26,509 nucleotides of DNA from an uncultured Eubacteriales bacterium (lineage in GTDB: Bacteria > Bacillota > Clostridia > Oscillospirales > CAG-272): assembly GCA_900544985.1 (NCBI GenBank), contig UQXK01000024.1, positions 1 through 26,509 of the forward strand, in the 5' to 3' direction. The notes under the pieces were generated by a model that ran no database searches, was not told the DNA's origin, and worked only from the letters and a program-made list of their open reading frames with translations. A program made the position numbers and the translations under genes. Shown piece by piece: positions 7,819 to 16,807 of the stretch (the stretch's first letter is position 1; each line of letters begins with the position of its first letter).

Positions 7819-10011
7819 TTATATATTTCCTCTCTGTACGTCCTCTACGCCTTTTATAGACTTTACTCTTGACATTATACTGTAAAAATGAGACAGACTT
7901 CTGCAAGCTACCGTAATATTTATGATAGTTATGCCGGAATTTGTCTTTTGAGTATTTATTTGCTGTATCTGAACTTTCATATCCGCAAGAGCTACGCTTA
8001 TGTCAGCCAACATGGATATTCTGTCCTGTGCGAATATTCTCATATTTGCTTCGAATTTGCCCTCTTTGTCATCATAGTCTCCGCTGCACCAGGCAACTCT
8101 TACAAAACGGTCCGGATCGCTTTTCATCGCGCGCAAAATATTCTGGCAATCGTTTTTGTGAACGGATATTCCGAAGCCTTTTGTTATAAATCCTACGATA
8201 CCATCTCCAGGAAGCGGATTACAGCATTTTGCAAATTTGACCTGACAGCCGTCAAGACCGTCTACAATAACGCCCTCGTTTTTGCCGTTTTTCGGTTTGT
8301 AAGTTTTTATCTGCTCCGGACTTGTTATCGGAATTTCCGGCTCTTTTACTGTTTTATCGAATTCGTCACGGAGTTTGGGCAATATCTTGCTTATCGAAAG
8401 TCCGCCGTATCCTATCGTATTGTAAAGATCCTCCACGGTATTCATTCCGATTCTGGCTGCCGTGTTCTGCACGATAGACATAAATTGTTCGTCATTGAAT
8501 GACCTTCCGAAGCGTTTTATCTCTGAAAGAATCTGCGCTTTTCCTTCCGCCACGTTGTCGGCATATTTCTCTTTTTTGAACCATTGACGGATTTTCGACT
8601 TTGCGTCGCTTGTTTTTGCTATTTTGAGCCAGTCTCTGCTCGGTCCCTTTGTTGCGGAAGATGTTAAAACTTCTACTATATCTCCGTTTTCAAGAGTCTT
8701 GTCTATCGGAACTATTATGCCGTTTACTTTGGCGCCGATCATTCTGTTTCCGACGGCTGTGTGTATATGATATGCAAAGTCTATACAGTTAGAACCTTGC
8801 GGAAGCGGTATAACATCGCCTTTTGGTGTAAATACGAAGGTTTCGTCCTGGAATATATCTATTTTGAGCGCATCGAGAAATTCATCCGGATCTTTTACGC
8901 TTGATTCGCTTTCGATGAGCTTCGATATCCATTCGAGTTTATGACTTATATCGTCTCCCGCTTTGTCTCCCGATTTGTATTTCCAGTGCGCGGCGATACC
9001 GTATTCTGCAATCTGATGCATTTCCCATGTTCTTATTTGTACCTCGAAGGGGATTCCGTCTCTGCCTATTACGGTAGTGTGGAGCGAACGGTACATATTG
9101 GGCTTCGGTATAGATATATAGTCTTTAAAACGCCCCGGAATTGAATTATATATTTCGTGTATGATTCCCAGAGCGGTATAACATTCAAGTTCCGTATCGA
9201 CGATAATTCTTACGGCATAAAAGTCGTATATTTCATCGAAACTTTTATTTTGTTTATACATTTTGCGATATACGCTGTAAACGGACTTTACTCTTCCGGT
9301 AACTTCGCATTTTATTCCGGACTCCGTCATTTTATCTTTTATCTGAGATTTTGTATTATCTATGAAATTCTTATTTGAACCGTATTTTTTATCGATATCG
9401 TTGCTGACTTCTTCATATCCGATGGGATCAAGATAAGAAAGCGCGAGATTTTCAAGCTCCTGCTTTATTCTCTGCATACCGAGCCTGTGAGCAAGAGGAG
9501 CGTAGACGTGCATTGTTTCAAGCGCGATTATTCTTCTCTTGTTTTCAGGCTGTGCGGAAAGCGTTCTCATATTGTGAAGTCTGTCGGCAAGCTTTATAAT
9601 GATGACTCTTATATCCTTTGCCATCGCAAGGAACATCTTGCGAAGGTTTTCCATGTGCTCGTCTTCTTTATCCTCGAAAGGTATTCTGACAAGCTTCGTA
9701 AGACCGTCCACAAGCTCTACGACATCGTTTCCGAATTCTTTTTTCATTTTGGCGACATCGACTTTGTCGCAGCAATCTTCTATCGTATCATGAAGAAATG
9801 CCGCGCATATCGAATCGGTGTCAAGACCGAGAGCCGCCACTATTTCCGCCACCGCGATTGGGTGGATTATATATTCCTCTCCGCTTTTGCGGAATTGACC
9901 CTTATGCAATTCCGCCGCATATTCATATGCGTGTTGAATTTTTTCAAGATCATAATTTTTCCCGGAATTTTTCAAATTGTTTATGAGATTTTCTATACCG
10001 ATGTCTGTCAT
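7819..10011 (-). CDS. rel: Bifunctional (p)ppGpp synthetase/hydrolase (long RSH)
   Basis: A full-length RelA/SpoT homolog of 730 residues that should make and degrade the alarmones ppGpp and pppGpp. The hydrolase domain has His50, HDTIED at 74-79 and LADRLHNMRT at 141-150. The synthetase domain has YRSLH at 307-311 and FEVQIRTWEMH from 322. A TGS domain (VFTPKGDVIPLP), a zinc-finger-like KCCNPLPGD block and a C-terminal ACT domain follow. All key residues of both activities seem present, so it is predicted to be bifunctional like Bacillus Rel, with ribosome-linked control through the C-terminal domains. The hydrolase motif ends ...EDC where EDT is usual. The ATG follows GGAGA, nine bases after recJ and one base before dtd; the apt gene normally found between recJ and rel is absent. 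Confidence 0.96.
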   Translation of the reverse strand: MTDIGIENLINNLKNSGKNYDLEKIQHAYEYAAELHKGQFRKSGEEYIIHPIAVAEIVAALGLDTDSICAAFLHDTIEDCCDKVDVAKMKKEFGNDVVELVDGLTKLVRIPFEDKEDEHMENLRKMFLAMAKDIRVIIIKLADRLHNMRTLSAQPENKRRIIALETMHVYAPLAHRLGMQRIKQELENLALSYLDPIGYEEVSNDIDKKYGSNKNFIDNTKSQIKDKMTESGIKCEVTGRVKSVYSVYRKMYKQNKSFDEIYDFYAVRIIVDTELECYTALGIIHEIYNSIPGRFKDYISIPKPNMYRSLHTTVIGRDGIPFEVQIRTWEMHQIAEYGIAAHWKYKSGDKAGDDISHKLEWISKLIESESSVKDPDEFLDALKIDIFQDETFVFTPKGDVIPLPQGSNCIDFAYHIHTAVGNRMIGAKVNGIIVPIDKTLENGDIVEVLTSSATKGPSRDWLKIAKTSDAKSKIRQWFKKEKYADNVAEGKAQILSEIKRFGRSFNDEQFMSIVQNTAARIGMNTVEDLYNTIGYGGLSISKILPKLRDEFDKTVKEPEIPITSPEQIKTYKPKNGKNEGVIVDGLDGCQVKFAKCCNPLPGDGIVGFITKGFGISVHKNDCQNILRAMKSDPDRFVRVAWCSGDYDDKEGKFEANMRIFAQDRISMLADISVALADMKVQIQQINTQKTNSGITIINITVACRSLSHFYSIMSRVKSIKGVEDVQRGNI

Positions 10012-10020
10012 ATTATTCTC

Positions 10021-12162
10021 CTAAAATTTCGTCTCGGAATTAAGATGAAGTATCTTTTTCATAAGTTCCGTTTTGGAAAGATCTGATTTGCCCTCTGCCG
10101 GAATCAGCTTTATTCTGTAATTATATTCCGGAATCTTATCGTAAGTTATAAGACCGGCTTCGTAAAATACCCTGAATGTGCAAAGAATTTTTATATATGA
10201 TTCTTCACATTCCTCTGCAACTCTTTTTAACGGGACCGTTCCGCCGCCGCGCGGGAATATTCTGCATAAAAATTTATATATTACGGCAAAATCTTCGCGT
10301 TTCGGAATATCGTTTACATTTATCAGAACGTCTCCCGCCAAAACATCTTCGTAATATTTTTCGGAATCGATAAGTTCGTCATGATATGCTTGTGATAATT
10401 TTATATCACGGCAAAGTATCTGCGGTGTTCTCTCTCCCCTAAATTCGTTTATGCTTAAATTTGCCGCCACGCTTATTATATCCCCTCTTTTAAATCCTTC
10501 GATGGTGAGATCCGTCCCGAAAAACAGCGCGGTTTTTTCGTCATCATCGGAAGAAAGGAGCATTTTTGTGTGCTTTCCCAAGCTAAGCGAAACTATATCC
10601 TTGATTTTTACATTTTCAATATAGAATAAAGGCTGGGGATTTTCTGCTCCAAACGGTTCTAACCGCATCATATCGTCTATATTTTGAAGAGAAACGTCGG
10701 AAATATCTATTTTTGCGTCTATATCGAGGGAAAGTTCCGGCTTTTTCCCCGCATATAAAGATGAGGCGTATTCATTAAGTCTTCTGCTTAACTCGGAAAG
10801 ATTTTTCCTTTTCACCGAGCAGCCCGCCGCAAGCTCGTGACCGCCGAATTTTTCGAGGATATCGGAACAAGAAGAAAACGCTTTTGTTATATCGAATCCG
10901 GGGACGCTTCTTGCCGAGCCGCGCCCTATATCTTCATTTTCGTCGCCTGTTTTCTCACATCCGTCAAAAGATATGAGCACACAGGGACGGGCATATTTTT
11001 CCGCAATTCTCGACGCGGCAATGCCTATAACGCCGTGGTGCCACGATTCGCCCGATATCACCATTACAGAGTCGTTCTCGTATTTTTTGCCGTTTTCTGC
11101 GGCGCATATTGCGTCGGAAACGATTTCTGATTCTATCTTTTGTCTCTCGGTATTTATTGAACAGAATTCTTCCGCCAATATTTCCGCTTCTTCTTTTGAT
11201 TCGGATAAAAGAAGCTTTACGCCGCGTCCGGCGTCGCCTATCCTGCCGGAGGCGTTTATTTTGGGAGCAATTGTATATGCTATCGACGAAGATGTTATTT
11301 TCTTTGCGTTTTTTCCGCCGCCCGATAAGCCTGTCGCTTCAAAAAGAGCTTTTATGCCGCGATTTTCCGTTCTTTCGAGCATTTTCAGTCCCATATAAAC
11401 TATTATACGGTTCTCTTCAACGAGCGGCATGACATCGGCTATCGTTCCTATCGTCACGATGTCGATGTATTTTTTGCAGATCTGCTTTACAATGTCTATG
11501 TCGTAATTGTTTTCTTTTCCGTTTATGTAAAGTTCCTCTGCACAAACAAGTTTAAATACAACGCCTACGCCTGCAAGATCTTTGAAAGGATAAGGACAAT
11601 CGCTCATATGGGGATTTACGACGGCATCTGCGCCGGGAAGAACGTCGGGGCATTTGTGATGATCCGTTATAACTATATCCATACCGAGCGATTTTATATA
11701 TTTTGTCTCTTCTACCGCGGTTATACCGTTGTCGACGGTTATTATTAACTTTGTTTCTTTACCGAATACATTGTCGATTCCGTCCTTTCCGAGACCGTAC
11801 CCGTCGGTATCGCGTGACGGAATATAATAATCAACATCGGCGCATTTTTCGCGAAGATACATATAAAGAACAGAAACGGACGTTATGCCGTCCACGTCGT
11901 AATCTCCGTAGATAGTTATCTTTTCTTTTTCATCTATTGCCTTTTTTATGCGTCTTACTGCCTTATCCATATTTTTCATCAAAAAAGGATCATAGAGAAA
12001 CGAATCGGATTTGTTTATAAAAGCCGATGCTCTTTCAACATCCGAATATCCTCGGTTTATAAGAAGACGCGATGTGATATCTTCTGTTCCCAGCGCTTCC
12101 GAAAGCTTTTTTACAAGCGAATCGTCCTGCGTTTTTATATTCCATTTTTTAGAACCGTACAT
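10021..12162 (-). CDS. recJ: Single-stranded-DNA-specific exonuclease RecJ
   Basis: A 713-residue DHH/DHHA1 phosphoesterase. Motif I is GDYDVDG at 86-92, VDNGITAVEE follows near 143, the DHH triad is at 167-169, and the C-terminal DHHA1 motif reads FGGHELAAGC. RecJ is a 5'-3' exonuclease on single-stranded DNA that works in recombination and base-excision or mismatch repair. The region after the DHHA1 motif holds an OB-like domain and a low-complexity tail of the kind seen in Firmicutes RecJ. It is somewhat shorter than the Bacillus protein (about 785). The ATG follows AGGGA that overlaps the stop of the upstream oxidoreductase gene, suggesting coupling. It lies directly before rel without the usual apt. 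Confidence 0.95.
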   Translation of the reverse strand: MYGSKKWNIKTQDDSLVKKLSEALGTEDITSRLLINRGYSDVERASAFINKSDSFLYDPFLMKNMDKAVRRIKKAIDEKEKITIYGDYDVDGITSVSVLYMYLREKCADVDYYIPSRDTDGYGLGKDGIDNVFGKETKLIITVDNGITAVEETKYIKSLGMDIVITDHHKCPDVLPGADAVVNPHMSDCPYPFKDLAGVGVVFKLVCAEELYINGKENNYDIDIVKQICKKYIDIVTIGTIADVMPLVEENRIIVYMGLKMLERTENRGIKALFEATGLSGGGKNAKKITSSSIAYTIAPKINASGRIGDAGRGVKLLLSESKEEAEILAEEFCSINTERQKIESEIVSDAICAAENGKKYENDSVMVISGESWHHGVIGIAASRIAEKYARPCVLISFDGCEKTGDENEDIGRGSARSVPGFDITKAFSSCSDILEKFGGHELAAGCSVKRKNLSELSRRLNEYASSLYAGKKPELSLDIDAKIDISDVSLQNIDDMMRLEPFGAENPQPLFYIENVKIKDIVSLSLGKHTKMLLSSDDDEKTALFFGTDLTIEGFKRGDIISVAANLSINEFRGERTPQILCRDIKLSQAYHDELIDSEKYYEDVLAGDVLINVNDIPKREDFAVIYKFLCRIFPRGGGTVPLKRVAEECEESYIKILCTFRVFYEAGLITYDKIPEYNYRIKLIPAEGKSDLSKTELMKKILHLNSETKF

Positions 12163-12168
12163 TTAAAA

Positions 12169-13770
12169 TCATTCCCTACTGTATTTTGACATTATAGAAA
12201 GAGCGCAATTGACGCCGTCAACGGCGGCGCTCGTTATCCCGCCGGCATATCCGGCGCCTTCCCCGCAGGGATATATATTATCATAGCCGATAGCGGTAAA
12301 ATCGTCTTTTCTTATTATTCTCAAAGGAGAAGATGTTCTTGTTTCAACGCCTGTCAGAACGGTATCGGGAGCGTCAAATCCGGGAAGTTTTTTACCGAAT
12401 ACGGAAAATCCTTTTTTCAGCATATCGTAAACAAATGGCGGTAAAATCGTATTCAGATCGCACATTTTTACTTTTCCGTCCATATATGTAGGCAAAACTC
12501 TTGTAGGCTCGTTTGCTTTAAATCCGCCCAGAAAGTCTCCCAAAGTTTGTGAGGGCGCCGAGTAATCAGAGCCTCCCGCAATAAAAGCTTTTCTTTCAAG
12601 TGCTCTTTGAAAAGCAATGGCATTTTCTGCTGTGTTTCCGTAATCGTCCGGTAGAACATTTACCGCAATGGCGGCGTTGGCGTTTTTTCCGTCTCTTTTA
12701 TAGTAACTCATTCCGTTTGTAACAACACCGCCGTCTTCGCTTGCGGCCGCAATGACATTTCCTCCGGGACACATGCAAAACGAATATACGCCGCGTTCTC
12801 CTTCTCTGTAAGAAAGAGAGTATTCTCCCTTTGGCAGTACCGGATCTTCTGCATGAGCTCCGTAAAGACCTTTATCGATATCCGTCTGCAAATGTTCCGC
12901 ACGTACGCCGACAGAAAATATCTTCGGAATTATTTCGAAGTTTTTCTTTAACAAAAAGGAAAAAGTATCTCTTGCGCTGTGCCCGAGTGCAAGAACCGCA
13001 AGAGAACATTTTATTTCGCCTTTATCGGTTATGACGGAGGATATTCCGTTTCCGTTTTCGGAAAAACCGATAAATTTTGTATTGAAGTGTATTTCTGCGC
13101 CGAGACTTTCCAAACGGTTTTTCATGTTCGAAACGACTTTTTTCAGATTGTCGGTCCCTATATGCGGCTTTGCTTCATATAAAATCTCTTCGGGAGCGCC
13201 GAGCTCAGCCATTGTTTTCAGCACAAAAGAACATTTTTTGTCATTTATTCTTGTTATAAGCTTTCCGTCAGAAAAAGTTCCGGCTCCGCCCGCTCCGAAC
13301 TGGATATTGGATTCTGTATCGAGCACTTGATTTTTTAAAAATCTCTCAACATCGACAGTTCTTTGAGGTATATCGCTTCCGCGTTCTATTATTATAGGTC
13401 TGAATCCGTATTCCGCAAGCAAAAGAGCGCAAAACATTCCGCACGGACCGAAGCCGACAATAACAGGACGTTCAGTCATTTTTGTATTTCCGAAAATCGG
13501 CTCTATTTTTTCTTCGTTTATTCCGATGATGTTTTCTGAAAGAAGCTTTTTGCTGTCTAATATTCTTTTGTCGCTTATTTCCGCGGAAACAGAGTATACA
13601 AAGCAGATATTGTCTTTTTTCCTTGCGTCGACGGAGCGTTTACTTATATTCAAGGAAATTATATTTTCTTTCGAAAAGAACTTCAAAAGATGCTTTTCGG
13701 CGGCTTTCAATGCCGCATCCCTTGAAGTTCTGTAAGGTAATTTTATATTGTTTACAATGTATTTAGGCAT
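12169..13770 (-). CDS. FAD-dependent oxidoreductase, COG2509-type uncharacterised dehydrogenase
   Basis: This 533-residue protein has a dinucleotide-binding motif GFGPCG at 106-111 with Glu129 at the end of strand 2, the block FGAGGAGTFSDGKLITR, CPGGNVIAAASE and a C-terminal FAD-binding YPCGEGAGYAGGITSAAVDG. This is the pattern of a widespread, poorly characterised family of FAD-dependent dehydrogenases; roughly 100 residues precede the first nucleotide-binding motif. Substrate and electron acceptor are unknown. The ATG has only a weak purine-rich upstream site (GAAAGAAAG). It sits 13 bases after the cdaR-like gene and six before recJ, so it is in the same operon, but no functional link to c-di-AMP or repair is evident. 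Confidence 0.85.
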   Translation of the reverse strand: MPKYIVNNIKLPYRTSRDAALKAAEKHLLKFFSKENIISLNISKRSVDARKKDNICFVYSVSAEISDKRILDSKKLLSENIIGINEEKIEPIFGNTKMTERPVIVGFGPCGMFCALLLAEYGFRPIIIERGSDIPQRTVDVERFLKNQVLDTESNIQFGAGGAGTFSDGKLITRINDKKCSFVLKTMAELGAPEEILYEAKPHIGTDNLKKVVSNMKNRLESLGAEIHFNTKFIGFSENGNGISSVITDKGEIKCSLAVLALGHSARDTFSFLLKKNFEIIPKIFSVGVRAEHLQTDIDKGLYGAHAEDPVLPKGEYSLSYREGERGVYSFCMCPGGNVIAAASEDGGVVTNGMSYYKRDGKNANAAIAVNVLPDDYGNTAENAIAFQRALERKAFIAGGSDYSAPSQTLGDFLGGFKANEPTRVLPTYMDGKVKMCDLNTILPPFVYDMLKKGFSVFGKKLPGFDAPDTVLTGVETRTSSPLRIIRKDDFTAIGYDNIYPCGEGAGYAGGITSAAVDGVNCALSIMSKYSRE

Positions 13771-13783
13771 GATATTCTTTCTT

Positions 13784-14314
13784 TCAACCGTTAAAAGTCC
13801 CTACCGGTACCAACTTTATCTCAACATACTCATTCTTTATATCGGAAAGCATAAAATATTTCGGTATTTTTATTTCGATTTGTATATTCAAGGTGTTCTC
13901 TTTTTCGGTATCGAGAGTGTTCAATGCGTTTATATATTTGGAAAAATCCGCCGTTACGGATATTTCTTCATTTTGAAGAGAATTTACGAATTTTTTTCTT
14001 CCGCTTATTGTGAAAGTTTCCGTGACGGAAGTGTCAAAATCAACTATAAATCCTTTTTCGGAAGCGCTTTTCACAAATTCGGAGTACCCAACGGTATCTA
14101 TTTTTACAGAGGAAATTTCCCGTTTTGCTATCGCCTGATTTGATGTAACTGCAATAAGCCATACAATAACTGCACCTACGACAGATATAATGCGTATAAT
14201 TATATCAAAACGTCTGCCTTTTTTTATTGTGTAATCGTCATTTTCGTTTCTTACGGTGTCGTCTTGATTTTTAGGAGCAAGGAAAGCTTTTATTGAAGAA
14301 AAAAACTTATTCAT
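13784..14314 (-). CDS. cdaR: CdaR/YbbR-like membrane-anchored regulator with a single short YbbR region
   Basis: A 176-residue protein with a basic cytoplasmic N-terminus, one transmembrane segment (about 50-67, IIRIISVVGAVIVWLIA) and an extracellular part resembling a YbbR domain (VKIDTVGY, KGFIVDF, VTETFTISG). YbbR-domain proteins encoded next to cdaA bind and tune the diadenylate cyclase at the membrane. Usual CdaR proteins have three or four repeats and 300-480 residues, so this one is reduced to one or slightly more. I start it at the ATG at 14314 because AAAGGAGAT precedes it; an in-frame GTG eight codons earlier has no ribosome binding site. Gene order cdaA then this gene supports the call, though glmM, which often follows, is not here. 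Confidence 0.75.
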   Translation of the reverse strand: MNKFFSSIKAFLAPKNQDDTVRNENDDYTIKKGRRFDIIIRIISVVGAVIVWLIAVTSNQAIAKREISSVKIDTVGYSEFVKSASEKGFIVDFDTSVTETFTISGRKKFVNSLQNEEISVTADFSKYINALNTLDTEKENTLNIQIEIKIPKYFMLSDIKNEYVEIKLVPVGTFNG

Positions 14315-14337
14315 ATAAAAAATATCTCCTTTTCTCA

Positions 14338-15165
14338 CTAATTATTGCGGGGTGCGTTTTTTTCACGTGATTCGTGAAGAAACTTCGAAAGCTCTGCTTT
14401 TAAAGTATTATAATCGTAATTGCGTCTCAACTGTCCGTCTACCGCGATAGATATCGTTCCCGTTTCTTCCGAAACGACTATTATGACGGCATCGCTGTTC
14501 TCGCTCATTCCTATGGCTGCTCTGTGGCGTGTGCCGAGGTCCTTTATTATGTCGTCCTTTGTGGAAAGCGGGAGAAAACATCCTGCGGCATATATTCTGT
14601 GATTTTTTATCACGACGGCTCCGTCGTGAAGAGGCGCTTTGTTAAAGAATATGTTTTTCAACAGTGACACATCTATATCGGCATTGATGACCGTTCCGGA
14701 TTTTATAATATCGCCGAGAGGAGTGTTCCTTTCTATAACTATGAGAGCACCGGTATAGTTTCTTGCAAGATCTTGCGCCGCCTGACAGATGTTGTCTATG
14801 CCGGCATCGCTGTTTCCGTGTTCCTTCGAATCGGAAAGTATTTTGAGTCCCTTGCCCGCTCCGCCTATTTTTTCAAGAGCGCTTCTGAGCTCCGGCTGGA
14901 AGACGATGACAAGGGCTATAAGTCCTACCTGCACTATGTTTGAGAAAAGGAAATTTATTGCTACCATATCGAAGAATTCGCTTAATAAAAGCATAAATAT
15001 TATGATACATATTCCTATTGCAAGCTTGCTTGCTCTCTTGTCGCTTATAAACTTGATGACATAATAGATTATCAAAGATACCAAAACAATATCTATGATA
15101 TCAACAAGTCGTATTGTCAAAAACTGTCTCATGGCATAGCTGAACATTTCGCCGAAATTATCCAT
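14338..15165 (-). CDS. cdaA: Diadenylate cyclase CdaA (DisA_N domain), c-di-AMP synthase
   Basis: The 275-residue membrane enzyme has three N-terminal hydrophobic segments (about 22-40, 45-63, 70-90) and a DisA_N cyclase domain with the catalytic DGA at 181-183 (LHDGAVVI) and the RHR motif at 213-215 (GTRHRAAIG). It joins two ATP to make cyclic di-AMP, which in Firmicutes controls potassium uptake, osmotic balance and cell-wall homeostasis. The start at 15165 follows AGGGGAA; an upstream in-frame TTG at 15225 has no such site and overlaps the promoter. It is the first gene of the long minus-strand operon and is followed after 23 bases by a cdaR-like gene, the standard partner. Confidence 0.95.
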   Translation of the reverse strand: MDNFGEMFSYAMRQFLTIRLVDIIDIVLVSLIIYYVIKFISDKRASKLAIGICIIIFMLLLSEFFDMVAINFLFSNIVQVGLIALVIVFQPELRSALEKIGGAGKGLKILSDSKEHGNSDAGIDNICQAAQDLARNYTGALIVIERNTPLGDIIKSGTVINADIDVSLLKNIFFNKAPLHDGAVVIKNHRIYAAGCFLPLSTKDDIIKDLGTRHRAAIGMSENSDAVIIVVSEETGTISIAVDGQLRRNYDYNTLKAELSKFLHESREKNAPRNN

Positions 15166-15197
15166 AAGTTCCCCTTTCGGAAGTAATAGCAATAAAT

Positions 15198-15225
15198 ATA
15201 ATATATTATAATATATTTTCGGCAA
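15198..15225 (-). promoter_or_regulatory. Candidate sigma-A promoter of the cdaA operon
   Basis: On the minus strand TTGCCG (15225-15220) is followed after 16 bases by TATTAT (15203-15198), close to the consensus -35 and -10. It would give a leader of roughly 25-30 bases before the cdaA start. The surrounding DNA is AT-rich, so a chance match is possible. No hairpin separates it from the upstream acetyltransferase, so read-through from lysR is also possible. Confidence 0.4.
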
Positions 15226-15306
15226 GAAATAAATACCTTTATAAAAAAAGATTTATAAAATCATATATTTTTATATATCGCGTCATTGGAAAAAAAGAAA
15301 ATATAC

Positions 15307-15837
15307 TTATATTGAAATCCAATATCTTTGAATAATTCCGCTTTGGCTCAGTCCCACGGTATCGATAACTTCGTTTTCCAATATGCCGCCGTTTTTTATA
15401 ATGATTTTTTTCGAAGCCGTATTCTCTTTGTCACATGTCAATAAGACCTTGTTTTCTCCGAATTCACGGCAAATAGGCAAAATAAGTTTTAACATTTCCG
15501 AAGCATAACCTTTCCGTCTTTCTGACGGGCGAATACTGTATCCGATATTGCCGCCGAAGTTTTTGAGAAAATCCGACAACGGATGACGAAAATCGATAAT
15601 GCCGACAAGAAAATTATCGGTTTCTCTTACAGCCAAATATACTTTTGACGGGACATATTGGTCTTTGTATTTTCTTTTTAATCTTTCTTCAAAATTTAGC
15701 CATTCCTCAAATGATGTAACTTCTTCGAGTCCCGCGCAACCGTCAAAGCTGTCTCCGTTTTTTATCATTTCTTCTTTATATGACATGACTTGTTCGGCAT
15801 ATAAAGAAGACGGTGTTACCAACATCAATTTATTCAT
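15307..15837 (-). CDS. GNAT-family N-acetyltransferase
   Basis: A 176-residue protein with the GNAT fold. The central acetyl-CoA motif is IRPSERRKGYASEML, preceded by the FLVGIIDFRH strand and followed by LTCDKENTASKKIIIKNGG, matching the group of predicted acetyltransferases resembling COG3981. The acyl acceptor is unknown. The ATG follows GGGAGG. It lies 30 bases downstream of the lysR-type gene in the same direction and is probably co-transcribed with it, so both may belong to one response, but no substrate can be inferred. Confidence 0.85.
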   Translation of the reverse strand: MNKLMLVTPSSLYAEQVMSYKEEMIKNGDSFDGCAGLEEVTSFEEWLNFEERLKRKYKDQYVPSKVYLAVRETDNFLVGIIDFRHPLSDFLKNFGGNIGYSIRPSERRKGYASEMLKLILPICREFGENKVLLTCDKENTASKKIIIKNGGILENEVIDTVGLSQSGIIQRYWISI

Positions 15838-15867
15838 TTTTTCCTCCCTTTCGTAAAAATTCGAATT

Positions 15868-16767
15868 TCATTCTTCTCTGCTGTTTATGTCATGGTATAT
15901 TTTTGTTATATCCTTTAAAATATCTATGTGAGAAAAATCCTTGTTATATACGATGTTTGTTTCGCGTACCATGCTTAAATTTTCTATCGGAAGCGCTGTG
16001 AGCTTTCCCTTTTTTATTTCATTCATGCAAGCGCTTTTTGCCAAAATCGATACTCCCAGATCTTTTCTTATCAAATCTTTTATTGTAGCTATATTATCGA
16101 CTTCCAAAATGACGTTGAAATTGTCAATGGAATCGTCAAGGCTTTCCAGAGTCGCTTCAAAAAGAAGGCGTGTCGCGGATGACGGCAGGCGCATTATCAT
16201 TCTTTCCTTCTTCAATTCCGAAAGAGTCACCATAGACTGCAAAGCGAGAGGATTGTTGTTTGAAACAACGCAAACAAGATAGTCTGTATCGAGCATCAAA
16301 GATGAAAATTCGGGATTTGTGGATTTTCCCTCCGTCACAGCCATGTCAAGTTCATAATTTCCGAGCATATCATAAAGATTTTTTATCGTTTCAGTAATTA
16401 TAGTTATACTTATTCCGCTGTTTAGATTGCTGTATTTTGCCAATACCTCTGCCATTATGTTATTTTCGGCGGTGTGTGTTATACCTATACGAAGACTTGT
16501 TTTGTGCTTTTCGGAATCGTTAAGTTCGGTTATCATTTTTTCGTACATGGCCTGCATTCTTTTTGCATAACGCAACAAAATTTCCCCGCCGGAGGTGAGT
16601 TTTATCTCTCCTTTGCCTCTCGAAAACAGTTTTATTCCAAGCTCTTTTTCAAGCGTATTTATATGATGACTTACTGCCGGTTGCGTCAGAGAGAGCTTCT
16701 CCGCCGCTTTGGTGAAATTTTTTTCTTCCGTAACTTTTAAAAATGTTTCAAGTTTTATATCTATCAT
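15868..16767 (-). CDS. LysR-family transcriptional regulator
   Basis: This 299-residue protein opens with a winged helix-turn-helix typical of LysR regulators (FTKAAEKLSLTQPAVSHHI, then LEKELGIKLFSRG), followed by an effector-binding domain (LRIGITHTAENNIMAEVL, LGVSILAKSACMNEI). The start is set at the ATG at 16767 because GAGGTG precedes it. It is divergent from the antiporter-mgtC pair with overlapping promoters, and such an arrangement usually means the regulator controls the divergent operon and itself. A palindrome just upstream of its ribosome binding site is a candidate operator. The effector is unknown; the acetyltransferase gene follows in the same transcript. Confidence 0.92.
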   Translation of the reverse strand: MIDIKLETFLKVTEEKNFTKAAEKLSLTQPAVSHHINTLEKELGIKLFSRGKGEIKLTSGGEILLRYAKRMQAMYEKMITELNDSEKHKTSLRIGITHTAENNIMAEVLAKYSNLNSGISITIITETIKNLYDMLGNYELDMAVTEGKSTNPEFSSLMLDTDYLVCVVSNNNPLALQSMVTLSELKKERMIMRLPSSATRLLFEATLESLDDSIDNFNVILEVDNIATIKDLIRKDLGVSILAKSACMNEIKKGKLTALPIENLSMVRETNIVYNKDFSHIDILKDITKIYHDINSREE

Positions 16768-16777
16768 TTTGCACCTC

Positions 16778-16796
16778 TCATAAATAAAATTTATGA
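16778..16796. promoter_or_regulatory. Palindrome, candidate LysR operator (T-N11-A)
   Basis: TCATAAAT (16778-16785) and ATTTATGA (16789-16796) are perfect inverted 8-base arms around AAA, containing a T-N11-A core (T at 16781, A at 16793). It lies two bases upstream of the lysR ribosome binding site (16771-16776), where binding could block lysR. LysR boxes are commonly of this form, but AT-rich DNA also yields such motifs by chance. Confidence 0.45.
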
Positions 16797-16807
16797 TAAT
16801 CAAAAAT

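Noticed and set aside
7888..8502. A 204-residue plus-strand open frame opposite rel
   Set aside because: It lies wholly antisense to the conserved rel gene, has no family signature and no convincing ribosome binding site.
9487..10086. A 199-residue plus-strand open frame opposite the rel 5' end
   Set aside because: It is the reverse complement of conserved rel coding sequence and its composition (many Phe, Tyr, Arg) is that of a shadow frame.
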